A stretch of 64,000 nucleotides of DNA from Pantoea deleyi (GTDB lineage: Bacteria; Pseudomonadota; Gammaproteobacteria; Enterobacterales; Enterobacteriaceae). The position numbers and the translations under genes were made by a program. The stretch is from assembly GCF_022647325.1 (NCBI RefSeq), contig NZ_CP071405.1, positions 3,038,001 to 3,102,000 on the forward strand. The letters run 5' to 3'. This document shows, piece by piece, positions 32,009 to 39,233 of the stretch. Position 1 is the first letter of the stretch. Each line of letters opens with the position of its first letter. Under the pieces are notes generated by a model that saw only the letters and a list, made by a program, of their open reading frames with translations, had not been told where the DNA came from and did not search any database.

Positions 32009-32227
32009 TTACGCGCTTTCGGCCCATTTACCTTTCGACATCAATTCCATTGCCAGCGCATATAAGCGACGATCTTCCTGATCACAGGGCTCATCTTCCG
32101 CATAACAGCCGATCATGGAAGCGATCTTATCCGCAGATAAGCTCTCTCCATGAACATGCAGTGTCAGTACGGCGCGGCCTACTATTTTAAGCACATTCTC
32201 ATGTGGTCCCTGGATGCTATTACTCAA
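32009..32227 (-). CDS. Small helical protein, possibly DUF2767/FumD-like
   Basis: 72 residues, starting MSNSIQGPHENVLKIVGRAVLTLHVHGESLSADKIASMI. The pattern of a helix with VGRAVLxLH followed by a second helix recalls DUF2767 (FumD-like) proteins, but this is from memory and tentative. No membrane segment. A sigma-28-type promoter lies 73 bp upstream, which would place it in the flagellar late-gene regulon. A strong hairpin follows. Confidence 0.68.
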   Translation of the reverse strand: MSNSIQGPHENVLKIVGRAVLTLHVHGESLSADKIASMIGCYAEDEPCDQEDRRLYALAMELMSKGKWAESA

Positions 32228-32299
32228 TGAAAATACCCTCTACCGGTCGTTGTACCAGGAATATGGCGCGCTAAATATAAAGCAATTAGCTCAGGATTT

Positions 32300-32327
32300 T
32301 TATCGGCACCAGGCGCGATATTTTTTA
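32300..32327 (-). promoter_or_regulatory. Sigma-28-type promoter for the 72-residue gene
   Basis: On the minus strand TAAA (32327-32324), 16 bp, then a perfect GCCGATAA (32307-32300). The spacer is one base longer than the consensus 15; AAAA is available at exactly 15. Confidence 0.6.
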
Positions 32328-32640
32328 ATGATTAATTCTATTACTGGAGTCTCAGTTAGGGAGTTATCTGATTAACAATGAAATAAATTTTCAAAAACGG
32401 CCACTTATAAAACAAAGAATGGTCTCAAACCGGACCTCACATTCATTTCCCCCTTGCCGGTTCGCTTAATTGTTAAAAATAAACCACCTTTTCTCTGTAA
32501 AGTTCAGTCAATTCCTAAGCCCTCTGATGAGGATTGTTTCATCCCGCTTACCATCGAGGTTCCCGTTGCCGTCGGGCGTGCTTTCTGCCAGACTTGCGGC
32601 GCAATAATGCCCGACACCTTCAGCCTCAGAGGCCGCGCCC
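32328..32640. other. AT-rich intergenic region upstream of dbpA
   Basis: About 310 bp, visibly more AT-rich than its surroundings, holding the dbpA promoter. A TTG-initiated frame from 32454 runs into dbpA out of frame but has no translation signal. No convincing additional element seen. Confidence 0.4.
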
Positions 32641-34023
32641 GTGACCGCTTTTTCTACCCTCAATTCGCTTCCCGACAGCCAGCTCGATAACCTGCGCGAG
32701 ATGGGCTACACCAGCATGACGCCCGTGCAGGCGGCTACGCTGCCGGCCATCCTGCAGGGACGCGACGTGCGCGCGCAGGCGAAAACCGGCAGCGGTAAAA
32801 CGGCTGCTTTTGGTATTGGTCTGCTGCACCATATCGACAGCACCCGCTTCCAGACCCAGGCGCTGATCCTCTGCCCGACCCGTGAACTGGCGGATCAGGT
32901 AGGCAATGTGCTGCGCCAGCTGGCGCGCTACACCCGCAATATCAAGGTGCTCACGCTCTGCGGCGGCCAGCCCATGAGCGCACAGCGGGACTCGCTGGTG
33001 CATCCGCCGCATATCGTGGTTGGCACGCCAGGCCGCATCCTCGACCACATCAGCCGCGAAAACCTTAAGCTGGACCAGCTCAACACCCTGGTGCTGGATG
33101 AGGCCGATCGTATGCTGGAGATGGGTTTCCTGAATGATATGGAAACGATCATCAAGGCGACGCCTGACTCGCGCCAGACGCTGCTCTTCTCTGCTACCTG
33201 GCCCGACGCCATCTCGGCTATCAGCACCCGCTTCCAGCGCGATGCGCTGAGCGTGGTCACGGAAGATGTCAGCGAACTGCCGCACATCGACCAGCAGTTT
33301 TTTGAAGCCAGCCACAATGAGAAACTGGGGCTGCTCATCGCGCTGCTGGGCGATCAGCAACCCGCCTCCTGCGTGGTATTCTGCAACACCAAACGTGAAT
33401 GTGATGATGTCGCCGAAGCGCTTAACGCGCGCGATATCAGTGCCCTGCCGCTGCATGGCGATCTGGAGCAGCGCGATCGCGAGCGTGTCCTGATCCGCTT
33501 CGCCAACGGCAGCGGCCGCGTGCTGGTGGCGACCGATGTCGCCGCGCGCGGGCTCGACATCAAATCACTGGCGATGGTCGTCAACTATCAGCTCGCCTGG
33601 GACCCGGAAGTCCACCTGCACCGCATTGGCCGTACGGCGCGCGCGGGTGAGCATGGCGTTGCGGTCAGCCTGGTCGCCGCCGACGAAATGGCGCGCGCAC
33701 ACGCGCTGGAAGATTTCTTGCAGCAGAAGCTGCCGTGGGTATCGGCCAGCACGCTGAAAAAGGGCAGTAACAAGCCGCTGCCTGCCGCGATGATGACGCT
33801 CTGTATCGATGGTGGCCGCAAGGCCAAGATTCGTCCGGGGGATATTCTGGGTGCGCTGACGGGCGAAGCCGGTTTCCGCGCCGAGCAGATTGGGAAAATC
33901 GTTCTGACGCCAACCCACGCCTACGTGGCGATTGAGGCGAACCAGGCCAAAGCGGCGCTGGTGAAGCTCAAGCAGGGTAAAATCAAAGGCAAAACCTGCC
34001 GGGCAATTCTGCTGAAGGATTAA
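32641..34023 (+). CDS. dbpA: ATP-dependent RNA helicase DbpA (DEAD box)
   Basis: 460 residues with a GTG start, as the homologous N-terminus MTAFSTLNSLPDSQL requires. It acts in 50S ribosome assembly, activated by hairpin 92 of 23S rRNA. Motifs in order: Q-motif around MTPVQAATLPA, Walker A AKTGSGKTAAF, PTREL, TPGR, DEAD in VLDEADRM, SAT, and HRIGRTARAG. The C-terminal RNA-binding domain (about 385-460), with CIDGGRKAKIRPGDILGALTGEAG, gives rRNA specificity and separates DbpA from other DEAD-box helicases. Confidence 0.95.
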   Translation: MTAFSTLNSLPDSQLDNLREMGYTSMTPVQAATLPAILQGRDVRAQAKTGSGKTAAFGIGLLHHIDSTRFQTQALILCPTRELADQVGNVLRQLARYTRNIKVLTLCGGQPMSAQRDSLVHPPHIVVGTPGRILDHISRENLKLDQLNTLVLDEADRMLEMGFLNDMETIIKATPDSRQTLLFSATWPDAISAISTRFQRDALSVVTEDVSELPHIDQQFFEASHNEKLGLLIALLGDQQPASCVVFCNTKRECDDVAEALNARDISALPLHGDLEQRDRERVLIRFANGSGRVLVATDVAARGLDIKSLAMVVNYQLAWDPEVHLHRIGRTARAGEHGVAVSLVAADEMARAHALEDFLQQKLPWVSASTLKKGSNKPLPAAMMTLCIDGGRKAKIRPGDILGALTGEAGFRAEQIGKIVLTPTHAYVAIEANQAKAALVKLKQGKIKGKTCRAILLKD

Positions 34024-34029
34024 GGAAAA

Positions 34030-34054
34030 ACGGGCGAGGATGATCCTCGCCCGT
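34030..34054. terminator. Bidirectional terminator, dbpA / YgiW-like gene
   Basis: ACGGGCGAGGA-TGA-TCCTCGCCCGT, an 11-bp perfect stem between two converging genes, with AAAAA on the left and a weak TCGATT on the right. Confidence 0.7.
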
Positions 34055-34058
34055 TCGA

Positions 34059-34451
34059 TTAGGGCTCTTCGATCTTTGTCACGTGCAGCGTGGTTTTGTC
34101 ACCTTTGCCCTGCACCTTGCCGCTCACGCGCACTTTGTCATCGGCGGTGTAGGTTTTCCCCACAAATGTTTTCTTCGAGGCGATGATCGGCAGCGTTCCG
34201 GTGTTGTCGCGGAACTGATAGCGTTCGCCCTGCTCTTTCTTCACGATATACCCTTCCAGCGTCACATAGCCGCCCTGACGGAAATCGCGGATCTGATTGA
34301 TATGCGTCTGACCGGTATCTTCTGACCCTTTATAGCCCGCATCCTGCTTGTGCTGCGGCGGTGGCGTATCACCGGCTTTGAATCCACCCTCTTCGGCCGA
34401 TACCCCTGCACTCATCATCACCAGCAATGACGCTAAAATCACTTTTTTCAT
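34059..34451 (-). CDS. YgiW/YdeI-family stress-tolerance OB-fold protein
   Basis: 130 residues with a Sec signal (MKKVILASLLVMMSAGVSA, cleavage near residue 19). The mature domain has the bacterial OB-fold (BOF) pattern: GYVTLEGYIVKKEQGERYQFRDNTGTLPIIASKKTF and VRVSGKVQGKGDKTTLHVTKIE. Members YgiW (VisP) and YdeI help tolerate peroxide, antimicrobial peptides and other envelope stress in the periplasm. It is convergent with dbpA. Confidence 0.87.
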   Translation of the reverse strand: MKKVILASLLVMMSAGVSAEEGGFKAGDTPPPQHKQDAGYKGSEDTGQTHINQIRDFRQGGYVTLEGYIVKKEQGERYQFRDNTGTLPIIASKKTFVGKTYTADDKVRVSGKVQGKGDKTTLHVTKIEEP

Positions 34452-34564
34452 TTCACACTCCTTTATTGGAAAGGTGTCCATGCTGAACCTTCAGCATTAA
34501 GCCTGGCACAATAATGGGCGTCCGTTTTATTTCACCCTTCTCTTCTCACTTTTTTCCGTTTGCT

Positions 34565-34572
34565 GCCGATAA
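34565..34572 (+). promoter_or_regulatory. Sigma-28-type -10 element upstream of cheV
   Basis: A perfect GCCGATAA lies 46 bp before the cheV start. The -35 position holds TCAC rather than TAAA, so the promoter would be weak or differently spaced. Confidence 0.5.
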
Positions 34573-34618
34573 CCTGTTCACACCCTATTTCACCAGCTGC
34601 GTTAATGCAGAGGCAACC

Positions 34619-35581
34619 ATGGATAATTTTCAAAAAGAGATCGATGAAAGAGCGAACCTCGCGTTATCAAACAAGTTTGAACTGCTGCTGTTTCGCTTAG
34701 GCTCCGATCAGCTCAAAGGCAAGTCGGAACTCTTTGGCATTAACGTCTTCAAGCTGCGTGAAATCGTGCCGATGCCCCCCATCACCAAAGCGGCCGGCAT
34801 GCGTTCGCCGCTGCTGGGTATGGCGAGCATCCGGGGTCAGTTTATCCCGGTCATCGATCTGCCTGCCGTGGCGGGCTGTGTCCCGGAAACCGGTCTTAAC
34901 CTGCTGCTGGTGACCGAATATGCGCGTAACACCCAGGCCTTTGCCGTGGAGTCGGTGGAAAACATCGTGCGTCTCGACTGGAGCCAGGTTCACACCGCGG
35001 AAGCCGGTATCGGCGGCCGCAACATCACCAGCATCGCCTGTCTGGACAGCGACAAGCAGAGCAACGAGCTGGCGATGGTGCTGGACGTTGAGCAGATTCT
35101 GTATGACATCATTCCTTCGGTGCGGGGCGTTGAGCCGGAAGCGACACTGCCGCGCACCTTCCCCTATCGCCCCGGCGCGGTCGCCATCGTGGCGGAAGAT
35201 TCCAAAGTGGCGCGTCAGCTGCTGGAGCAGGGCCTGAAAAGCATGGGCATTCCGGCCCTGATGTTTAACACCGGTCTGGATGCCTGGGAAAAAATCAAAC
35301 TGATGAATCAGGAAGCGCAGGCCGCGGGCGAATCGATTCGCGACAAAATTGCGCTGGTGCTGACCGATCTGGAGATGCCGGAGATGGATGGCTTTACGCT
35401 GACCCGCAACATCAAGCGCGATCCGACGCTGAAAACGCTGCCGGTGGTCATTCACTCCTCTCTCTCTGGCAGCGCCAACGAAGATCACGTCCGCAAAGTC
35501 GGTGCCGACGGCTATGTGGCGAAGTTTGAGCTGAATGAGCTGTCAGACGTCATTTTCAACGTGCTCGACGCGGCCCGCTAG
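34619..35581 (+). CDS. cheV: Chemotaxis coupling protein CheV (CheW plus receiver)
   Basis: 320 residues. The N-terminal CheW-like domain (about 1-165) links receptors to CheA. The C-terminal receiver domain has the acidic pair in VAIVAEDSKVARQ, the phospho-acceptor Asp250 in VLTDLEMPEMDG, and a late VAKF lysine. Phosphorylation of CheV tunes receptor adaptation. The start at 34619 gives MDNFQKEIDERANLALSNKFE, the family N-terminus. An MCP gene lies downstream, and both have sigma-28-like promoters. Confidence 0.92.
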   Translation: MDNFQKEIDERANLALSNKFELLLFRLGSDQLKGKSELFGINVFKLREIVPMPPITKAAGMRSPLLGMASIRGQFIPVIDLPAVAGCVPETGLNLLLVTEYARNTQAFAVESVENIVRLDWSQVHTAEAGIGGRNITSIACLDSDKQSNELAMVLDVEQILYDIIPSVRGVEPEATLPRTFPYRPGAVAIVAEDSKVARQLLEQGLKSMGIPALMFNTGLDAWEKIKLMNQEAQAAGESIRDKIALVLTDLEMPEMDGFTLTRNIKRDPTLKTLPVVIHSSLSGSANEDHVRKVGADGYVAKFELNELSDVIFNVLDAAR

Positions 35582-35660
35582 GCCAGTACGGGCCACCTGA
35601 CCGGCCCGTCACGCTTTTACCCTTCGCCAGCGGAAAGGCTGGCCTGACCAGGAATCCACT

Positions 35661-35795
35661 ATGCACATCGAAACGCTCACTGATACCCCCTCCCGTCAGA
35701 ACGTGCTGCGCGGCCGTTTACGCCAGCTGGCCTGGATCACCGCCGTGACCCTGAGTCTGGTTTTCTGGGTGGGGCTCTACTTCTTAATTTTCTGA
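35661..35795 (+). CDS. 44-residue membrane protein, possibly YmiA-like
   Basis: ATG at 35661 with CCAGGA 7-8 nt upstream. It encodes a soluble, Arg-rich N-terminal half (MHIETLTDTPSRQNVLRGRL) and one membrane helix (about 24-43, WITAVTLSLVFWVGLYFLIF). The N-in layout and the FW in the helix recall the YmiA family of small membrane proteins; this is tentative. A terminator hairpin follows. It may be co-transcribed with cheV, 79 bp upstream. Confidence 0.65.
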   Translation: MHIETLTDTPSRQNVLRGRLRQLAWITAVTLSLVFWVGLYFLIF

Positions 35796-35818
35796 ATCCA
35801 TTCGGGATTGTCTGGATC

Positions 35819-35854
35819 GGGCTGTCTGCACTGCTGCTGACAGCCCTTTTTTTT
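35819..35854 (+). terminator. Rho-independent terminator after cheV and the small membrane protein
   Basis: GGGCTGTC (35819-35826) pairs with GACAGCCC (35839-35846), followed by eight T residues. Confidence 0.85.
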
Positions 35855-35946
35855 ACCCTGCTGATTTGCCTTTAGAGTGTCTGTTAACCCTCTCTGATAC
35901 TTCTTATCAGCAATTTATTTACGCACCGTGATTACTTAAAAATTAT

Positions 35947-35973
35947 TAAAGGTACAACTCCGTGCTCCGATAA
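35947..35973 (+). promoter_or_regulatory. Sigma-28 (FliA) promoter for the MCP gene
   Basis: TAAA (35947-35950), 15 bp, then TCCGATAA (35966-35973), which differs from the consensus GCCGATAA at one base. It lies in the 304-bp gap before the MCP gene and leaves a leader of about 120 nt. Confidence 0.75.
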
Positions 35974-36099
35974 CTGTATGCGCGAGATCACCTTTTTGCC
36001 TGCGGCGGTGACCACAGACATCAACAAGGCACTGCGCACAACAGCATGAGTTCTGATTGGTGCTAACAAATTGATTAATAATAAAGCGGGGAAGAGAAC

Positions 36100-37677
36100 A
36101 TGTTCAGTATCAAGAATATGAAGGTAGGCATGCGGCTCGCAGCAGCCTTCGGTATTATTGTGACGTTACTGATAGTGATTGGCGTGACATCCATTACCAG
36201 GATTAACAACATTAATACGGCGATCGCCTCGATCGTTGACGATCGTTATGTAAAAGTACGACTGGCATTTGATGTGCGCGATGGCGTCAACGATCAGATC
36301 AAATACCTGCGCGGCATGGTGATCGATACCACACGACCGGAAATGAACGTGAAGCGTTATGGTCAGCTGGATGAAGCCACCCAGCGAACCAATATGGCCA
36401 TGAAAAAGATCGAAGACATTCAGGTCACGCCGATCGGCAAGAAAAAGATCGCCAACCTGCTGGCGTCGTCGCTGGCCTTTGAGAAAGTCAAAGCGGAGCT
36501 GATCGCGCTGGTGAAGTCGGGAGATTTCGATGCAGCCAGCGTCTATGTGCTGAAATCCATGACCGCCACCCAGAATAAGTTTCTGCAGGATGCGGTGAAT
36601 TTTGCTAACTCTCAGGATTCGCAGCTGCGCAGTGAAGGTCAGGGCATTGTGGAAAATGGTCAGTCTGCCATCTTTATTACGCTGCTCTTCTCCGGCCTGG
36701 CGATTCTGGCCTCTATCCTGCTCGGCTATCTGCTGACCCGCTCGATTGTCCGTCCGCTGGTGGCAGCCGTTGACGTCGCGGAGCGCGTTGCCGCAGGCGA
36801 CCTGAGCTCACAGATCAAGGCCACCTCGCGCGATGAAACCGGCGTGCTGATGCAGGCGCTGCAGCGGATGAACGACAATCTGCTGTCGATTGTGACCGAA
36901 GTGCGCACCGGTTCCGATACGATCGCCGTCGCTTCCAATCAGATCTCCAGCGGTAACCTCGATCTCTCGACCCGCACCGAACAGCAGGCCAGTTCGCTGG
37001 AAGAGACCGCGTCAGCGATGGAGCAGATGACCTCCACCGTGAAACACAACGCCGACAACGCCCGTGAAGCCAACCAGCTGGTCTCAACGACCTCGACCGT
37101 GGCGCGTGAAGGCGGCGTCGTGATGGAGCAGGTGATCGAGAAAATGGAAGCGATCGCCCTCTCCTCACGGAAAATTGTGGATATCATCAGCGTGATCGAC
37201 TCCATCGCGTTCCAGACAAACATTCTCTCTCTGAACGCGGCAGTCGAAGCGGCGCGCGCGGGCGAACAGGGTCGTGGTTTTGCGGTGGTGGCCAGTGAGG
37301 TGCGTAATCTGGCGCAGCGCTCGGCCTCTGCGGCGAAAGAGATCAAGGTGCTGATTGAGGATTCTGTCGCTAAAGTCGATGAAGGCAGCAAACTGGTGAC
37401 CCATGCAGGCTCAACCATCGGTGACGTGGTAAACAGCGTGCAGAGCGTGGCGAACATCATGAGCGAAATCACCATTGCCAGCAGCGAGCAGAGCAGCGGC
37501 ATCAATGAAATCAATCAGGCGATTACGCAGATGGAAGCGGTGACGCAGCAGAACGCCGCGCTGGTACAGGAAGCCTCCGCAGCCTCGCAGGCGCTGCAGG
37601 ATCAGGCGGAGCGGATGGCGCAGGCCATGAGCGTGTTCAATACCGGCAAGCTCTCGCTGCAACCCGTGCAGCCTTAA
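36100..37677 (+). CDS. Methyl-accepting chemotaxis protein
   Basis: 525 residues. TM1 is at about 11-31; the periplasmic part (about 32-190) looks like a four-helix-bundle (4HB/Tar-type) ligand domain; TM2 at about 191-213; HAMP follows with LTRSIVRPLVAAVDVAERVAAGDLSSQI. The signalling hairpin tip is visible as RAGEQGRGFAVVASEVRNLAQRSA. The protein ends LSLQPVQP and lacks the NWETF-type pentapeptide, so it would depend on other receptors for CheR/CheB docking. Ligand unknown. No other MCP is adjacent. Confidence 0.93.
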   Translation: MFSIKNMKVGMRLAAAFGIIVTLLIVIGVTSITRINNINTAIASIVDDRYVKVRLAFDVRDGVNDQIKYLRGMVIDTTRPEMNVKRYGQLDEATQRTNMAMKKIEDIQVTPIGKKKIANLLASSLAFEKVKAELIALVKSGDFDAASVYVLKSMTATQNKFLQDAVNFANSQDSQLRSEGQGIVENGQSAIFITLLFSGLAILASILLGYLLTRSIVRPLVAAVDVAERVAAGDLSSQIKATSRDETGVLMQALQRMNDNLLSIVTEVRTGSDTIAVASNQISSGNLDLSTRTEQQASSLEETASAMEQMTSTVKHNADNAREANQLVSTTSTVAREGGVVMEQVIEKMEAIALSSRKIVDIISVIDSIAFQTNILSLNAAVEAARAGEQGRGFAVVASEVRNLAQRSASAAKEIKVLIEDSVAKVDEGSKLVTHAGSTIGDVVNSVQSVANIMSEITIASSEQSSGINEINQAITQMEAVTQQNAALVQEASAASQALQDQAERMAQAMSVFNTGKLSLQPVQP

Positions 37678-37800
37678 TCTCACAACGGCCTGCTGCGGCA
37701 GGCCCGTTGCTGTGCGACGCTGCGCAGCACCTGAGCAGGTGACCGTGGACGGGCCGCTTCGCGGTGAAAGTGCAGGCAGCCAGCAGGATAAGGTCCGGCG

Positions 37801-37894
37801 TTTGAGGGGTTGAGGTTTGAGGTTTGAGGTTTGAGGTTTGAGGTTTGAGGTTTGAGGTTTGAGGGTTTGAGGGTTTGAGATTAGAGGTTTGAGC
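37801..37894 (+). repeat. 7-bp microsatellite (TTTGAGG)n
   Basis: Seven consecutive perfect TTTGAGG units at 37816-37864, flanked by imperfect units on both sides. It lies between the MCP stop codon and a terminator-like hairpin. A heptamer read in any frame gives a seven-residue peptide repeat, so the minus-strand ORF across it (antisense to the MCP gene) is not taken as a gene. Confidence 0.9.
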
Positions 37895-37913
37895 ATGGAA
37901 ACAGCAGAAACAA

Positions 37914-37938
37914 AAAAGGCTGCCCGAGGCAGCCTTTT
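37914..37938. terminator. Bidirectional terminator between MCP and cold-shock genes
   Basis: AAAAGGCTGCC-CGA-GGCAGCCTTTT, an 11-bp stem with A- and T-rich ends. It sits 44 bp after the zinc-ribbon ORF stop on the minus strand, and after the repeat on the plus strand. Confidence 0.8.
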
Positions 37939-37981
37939 ATTACTGTAAATGCAACAACGCTATAAAGCTCACAAGCCTTTA

Positions 37982-38146
37982 TCAGAGAGCACGAAGCGCG
38001 CTCTGAGTTGCAATCCTTGTTGCGTTCACCTGAACAACAACAGATTTGCAGAAAATGCATTTCGCTCCATGCGGATTGGCTCTTGTTACATCAAAATGTG
38101 ATGTACGAAACTGTGAGCCATTACAGTGAGGACACTTAAAAGTAAT
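37982..38146 (-). CDS. Cold-shock zinc-ribbon microprotein, YmcF/YnfQ-like, non-AUG start
   Basis: Directly after the cold-shock gene stop codon, and in the same frame, the minus strand reads (ATT)TFKCPHCNGSQFRTSH... then GAKCIFCKSVVVQVNATRIATQ and a TGA at 37982. The two CxxC pairs form a zinc ribbon, and GAKCIFCKS matches my memory of E. coli YmcF and YnfQ, microproteins encoded downstream of cspG and cspI and reported to start at a non-AUG codon. There is no ATG or GTG in the region. AAGGA overlaps the csp stop and sits 6 nt before the ATT (38146-38144); a CTG two codons earlier is the alternative. About 54 residues. Confidence 0.72.
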   Translation of the reverse strand: MTFKCPHCNGSQFRTSHFDVTRANPHGAKCIFCKSVVVQVNATRIATQSALRAL

Positions 38147-38155
38147 TTTCAGTCC

Positions 38156-38368
38156 TTAGAGACCAACAACGTTCGCAGCAGCTGGGCCTTTGGCGCCATT
38201 TTCTACTGTGAATTCAACTTGCTGACCTTCGTCTAATGAACGGAAATCGGTGCCCTGGATTGCAGAGAAGTGTACGAATACATCTTTGCTGCCGTCCTGA
38301 GGAGAGATGAAACCGAAGCCTTTCTCTGCGTTAAACCATTTAACGGTACCGCGAATTTTGTTAGACAT
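38156..38368 (-). CDS. Cold-shock protein, CspA family
   Basis: 70 residues, a single cold-shock domain with RNP1 KGFGFI and RNP2 VFVHF. It binds single-stranded RNA/DNA and acts as an RNA chaperone. The sequence ([34 protein letters not shown]) lies nearest the cold-inducible CspA/B/G/I group rather than CspC/E, although the exact orthologue is unclear. It has a long leader with a cspA-like upstream-box element, and a zinc-ribbon microprotein follows in frame after its stop. Confidence 0.92.
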   Translation of the reverse strand: MSNKIRGTVKWFNAEKGFGFISPQDGSKDVFVHFSAIQGTDFRSLDEGQQVEFTVENGAKGPAAANVVGL

Positions 38369-38666
38369 GCTTAAATCCTTAATTATCGAGCCTTCCGGCG
38401 TAATGGCCTGAGAACAGAGTTTAATCAGAACGTAAGAGAAGACTCAAAAAGAAGGGATGTCTCGCGACAAACTTAGAGATGAGAACTGCTTTGGTTACTT
38501 AGCTTTGATAGTGTCTGTTAATCAAACCGACGATTCATTAAGCCACACTTCTCCCGGGGACGCAACCTGCATTTGAAATTAAACGCAAATCGCCCGGCCC
38601 GAAAGACGCGCCGGCCCGGCGTCTGTCGCAGACCCCTTGTCCTGCGCGGCTCCGCAGGCAAAACAG
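38369..38666 (-). promoter_or_regulatory. Long cold-shock leader with cspA-like upstream box
   Basis: About 300 bp with no gene. On the minus strand GCCGGAAGGC (38399-38390) lies 21 bp before the csp start, close to the GCCGAAAGGC upstream box of the cspA 5' leader. Such leaders act as RNA thermosensors in E. coli. The exact transcription start and a cold box could not be fixed by eye. The left flank also covers the ivy 3' end. Confidence 0.5.
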
Positions 38667-39089
38667 TTACTCAGCGGCCCCGCCATTCAGCGCCCTGAAC
38701 AGGACATTTCGCAGCCCGGCATCGTCCAGAGGATCGAGATTAAGCCAGGTGAGCGTCTGGCGATCGCGCGTCTGATCGTAGTCGGAGTAGAGGCCGTGGA
38801 TCTCCCCTTTTTCCGGCGAATAAAGGATGGCGATAGACTGCGCCGGACAGTTGTGCGGCTTACAGCCGGAGAGCACCTGCCAGGTCACGCCCTTCAGCGT
38901 CAGGGTTTCAGCCGGTGTACTGGTGCCGCCCTGCTTCACCCAGGCAGGAAAGTTGTGCCCGGCGATCAGCCGCTGATACGCCTGGCCTGTCTGTCGGTTC
39001 TGGATAAAATCAAACAGATAAGGTGGCGTTGCCGCGCTTACGAACATCGGCACCATCGCCAGTGCGGCCGCCATTAAGCTCTTTTTCAT
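38667..39089 (-). CDS. ivy: Ivy-family C-type lysozyme inhibitor
   Basis: 140 residues with a signal peptide (MKKSLMAAALAMVPMFVSA). The inhibitory loop CKPHNC (CKPHDC in E. coli Ivy) that plugs the lysozyme active site is present, as are FPAWVKQGGTSTPAETLTL and LTWLNLD. It protects peptidoglycan from host lysozyme in the periplasm. The start at 39089 gives the clean signal peptide. It borders the phage-derived island, whose lysozyme belongs to a different family. Confidence 0.92.
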   Translation of the reverse strand: MKKSLMAAALAMVPMFVSAATPPYLFDFIQNRQTGQAYQRLIAGHNFPAWVKQGGTSTPAETLTLKGVTWQVLSGCKPHNCPAQSIAILYSPEKGEIHGLYSDYDQTRDRQTLTWLNLDPLDDAGLRNVLFRALNGGAAE

Positions 39090-39189
39090 GACATCTTCCT
39101 TATTTATCACGCCGGATCAGCTGCCTGGCGCAGGACAATACCGGCTTTTTCATCACCTGTCAGAATTAACAATAGCAGTCCGTCAGATC

Positions 39190-39218
39190 AAAAAAAGGGC
39201 GAGGCCAGAGCCTCGCCC
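39190..39218 (-). terminator. Terminator after the tail-spike gene
   Basis: GGGCGAGGC-CAGA-GCCTCGCCC (39197-39218) with seven A residues on its left, giving on the minus strand a 9-bp hairpin plus T-tract. Confidence 0.85.
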
Positions 39219-39233
39219 AAAACATGCCGGTCA

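Noticed and set aside
32454-32690. TTG-initiated ORF running into dbpA
   Set aside because: No Shine-Dalgarno sequence, unusual composition, and out of frame with the well-supported dbpA gene.
37411-37896. Minus-strand ORF with a repeated NLKPQTS peptide
   Set aside because: The peptide is produced by the 7-bp microsatellite, and the rest is antisense to the conserved end of the MCP gene.
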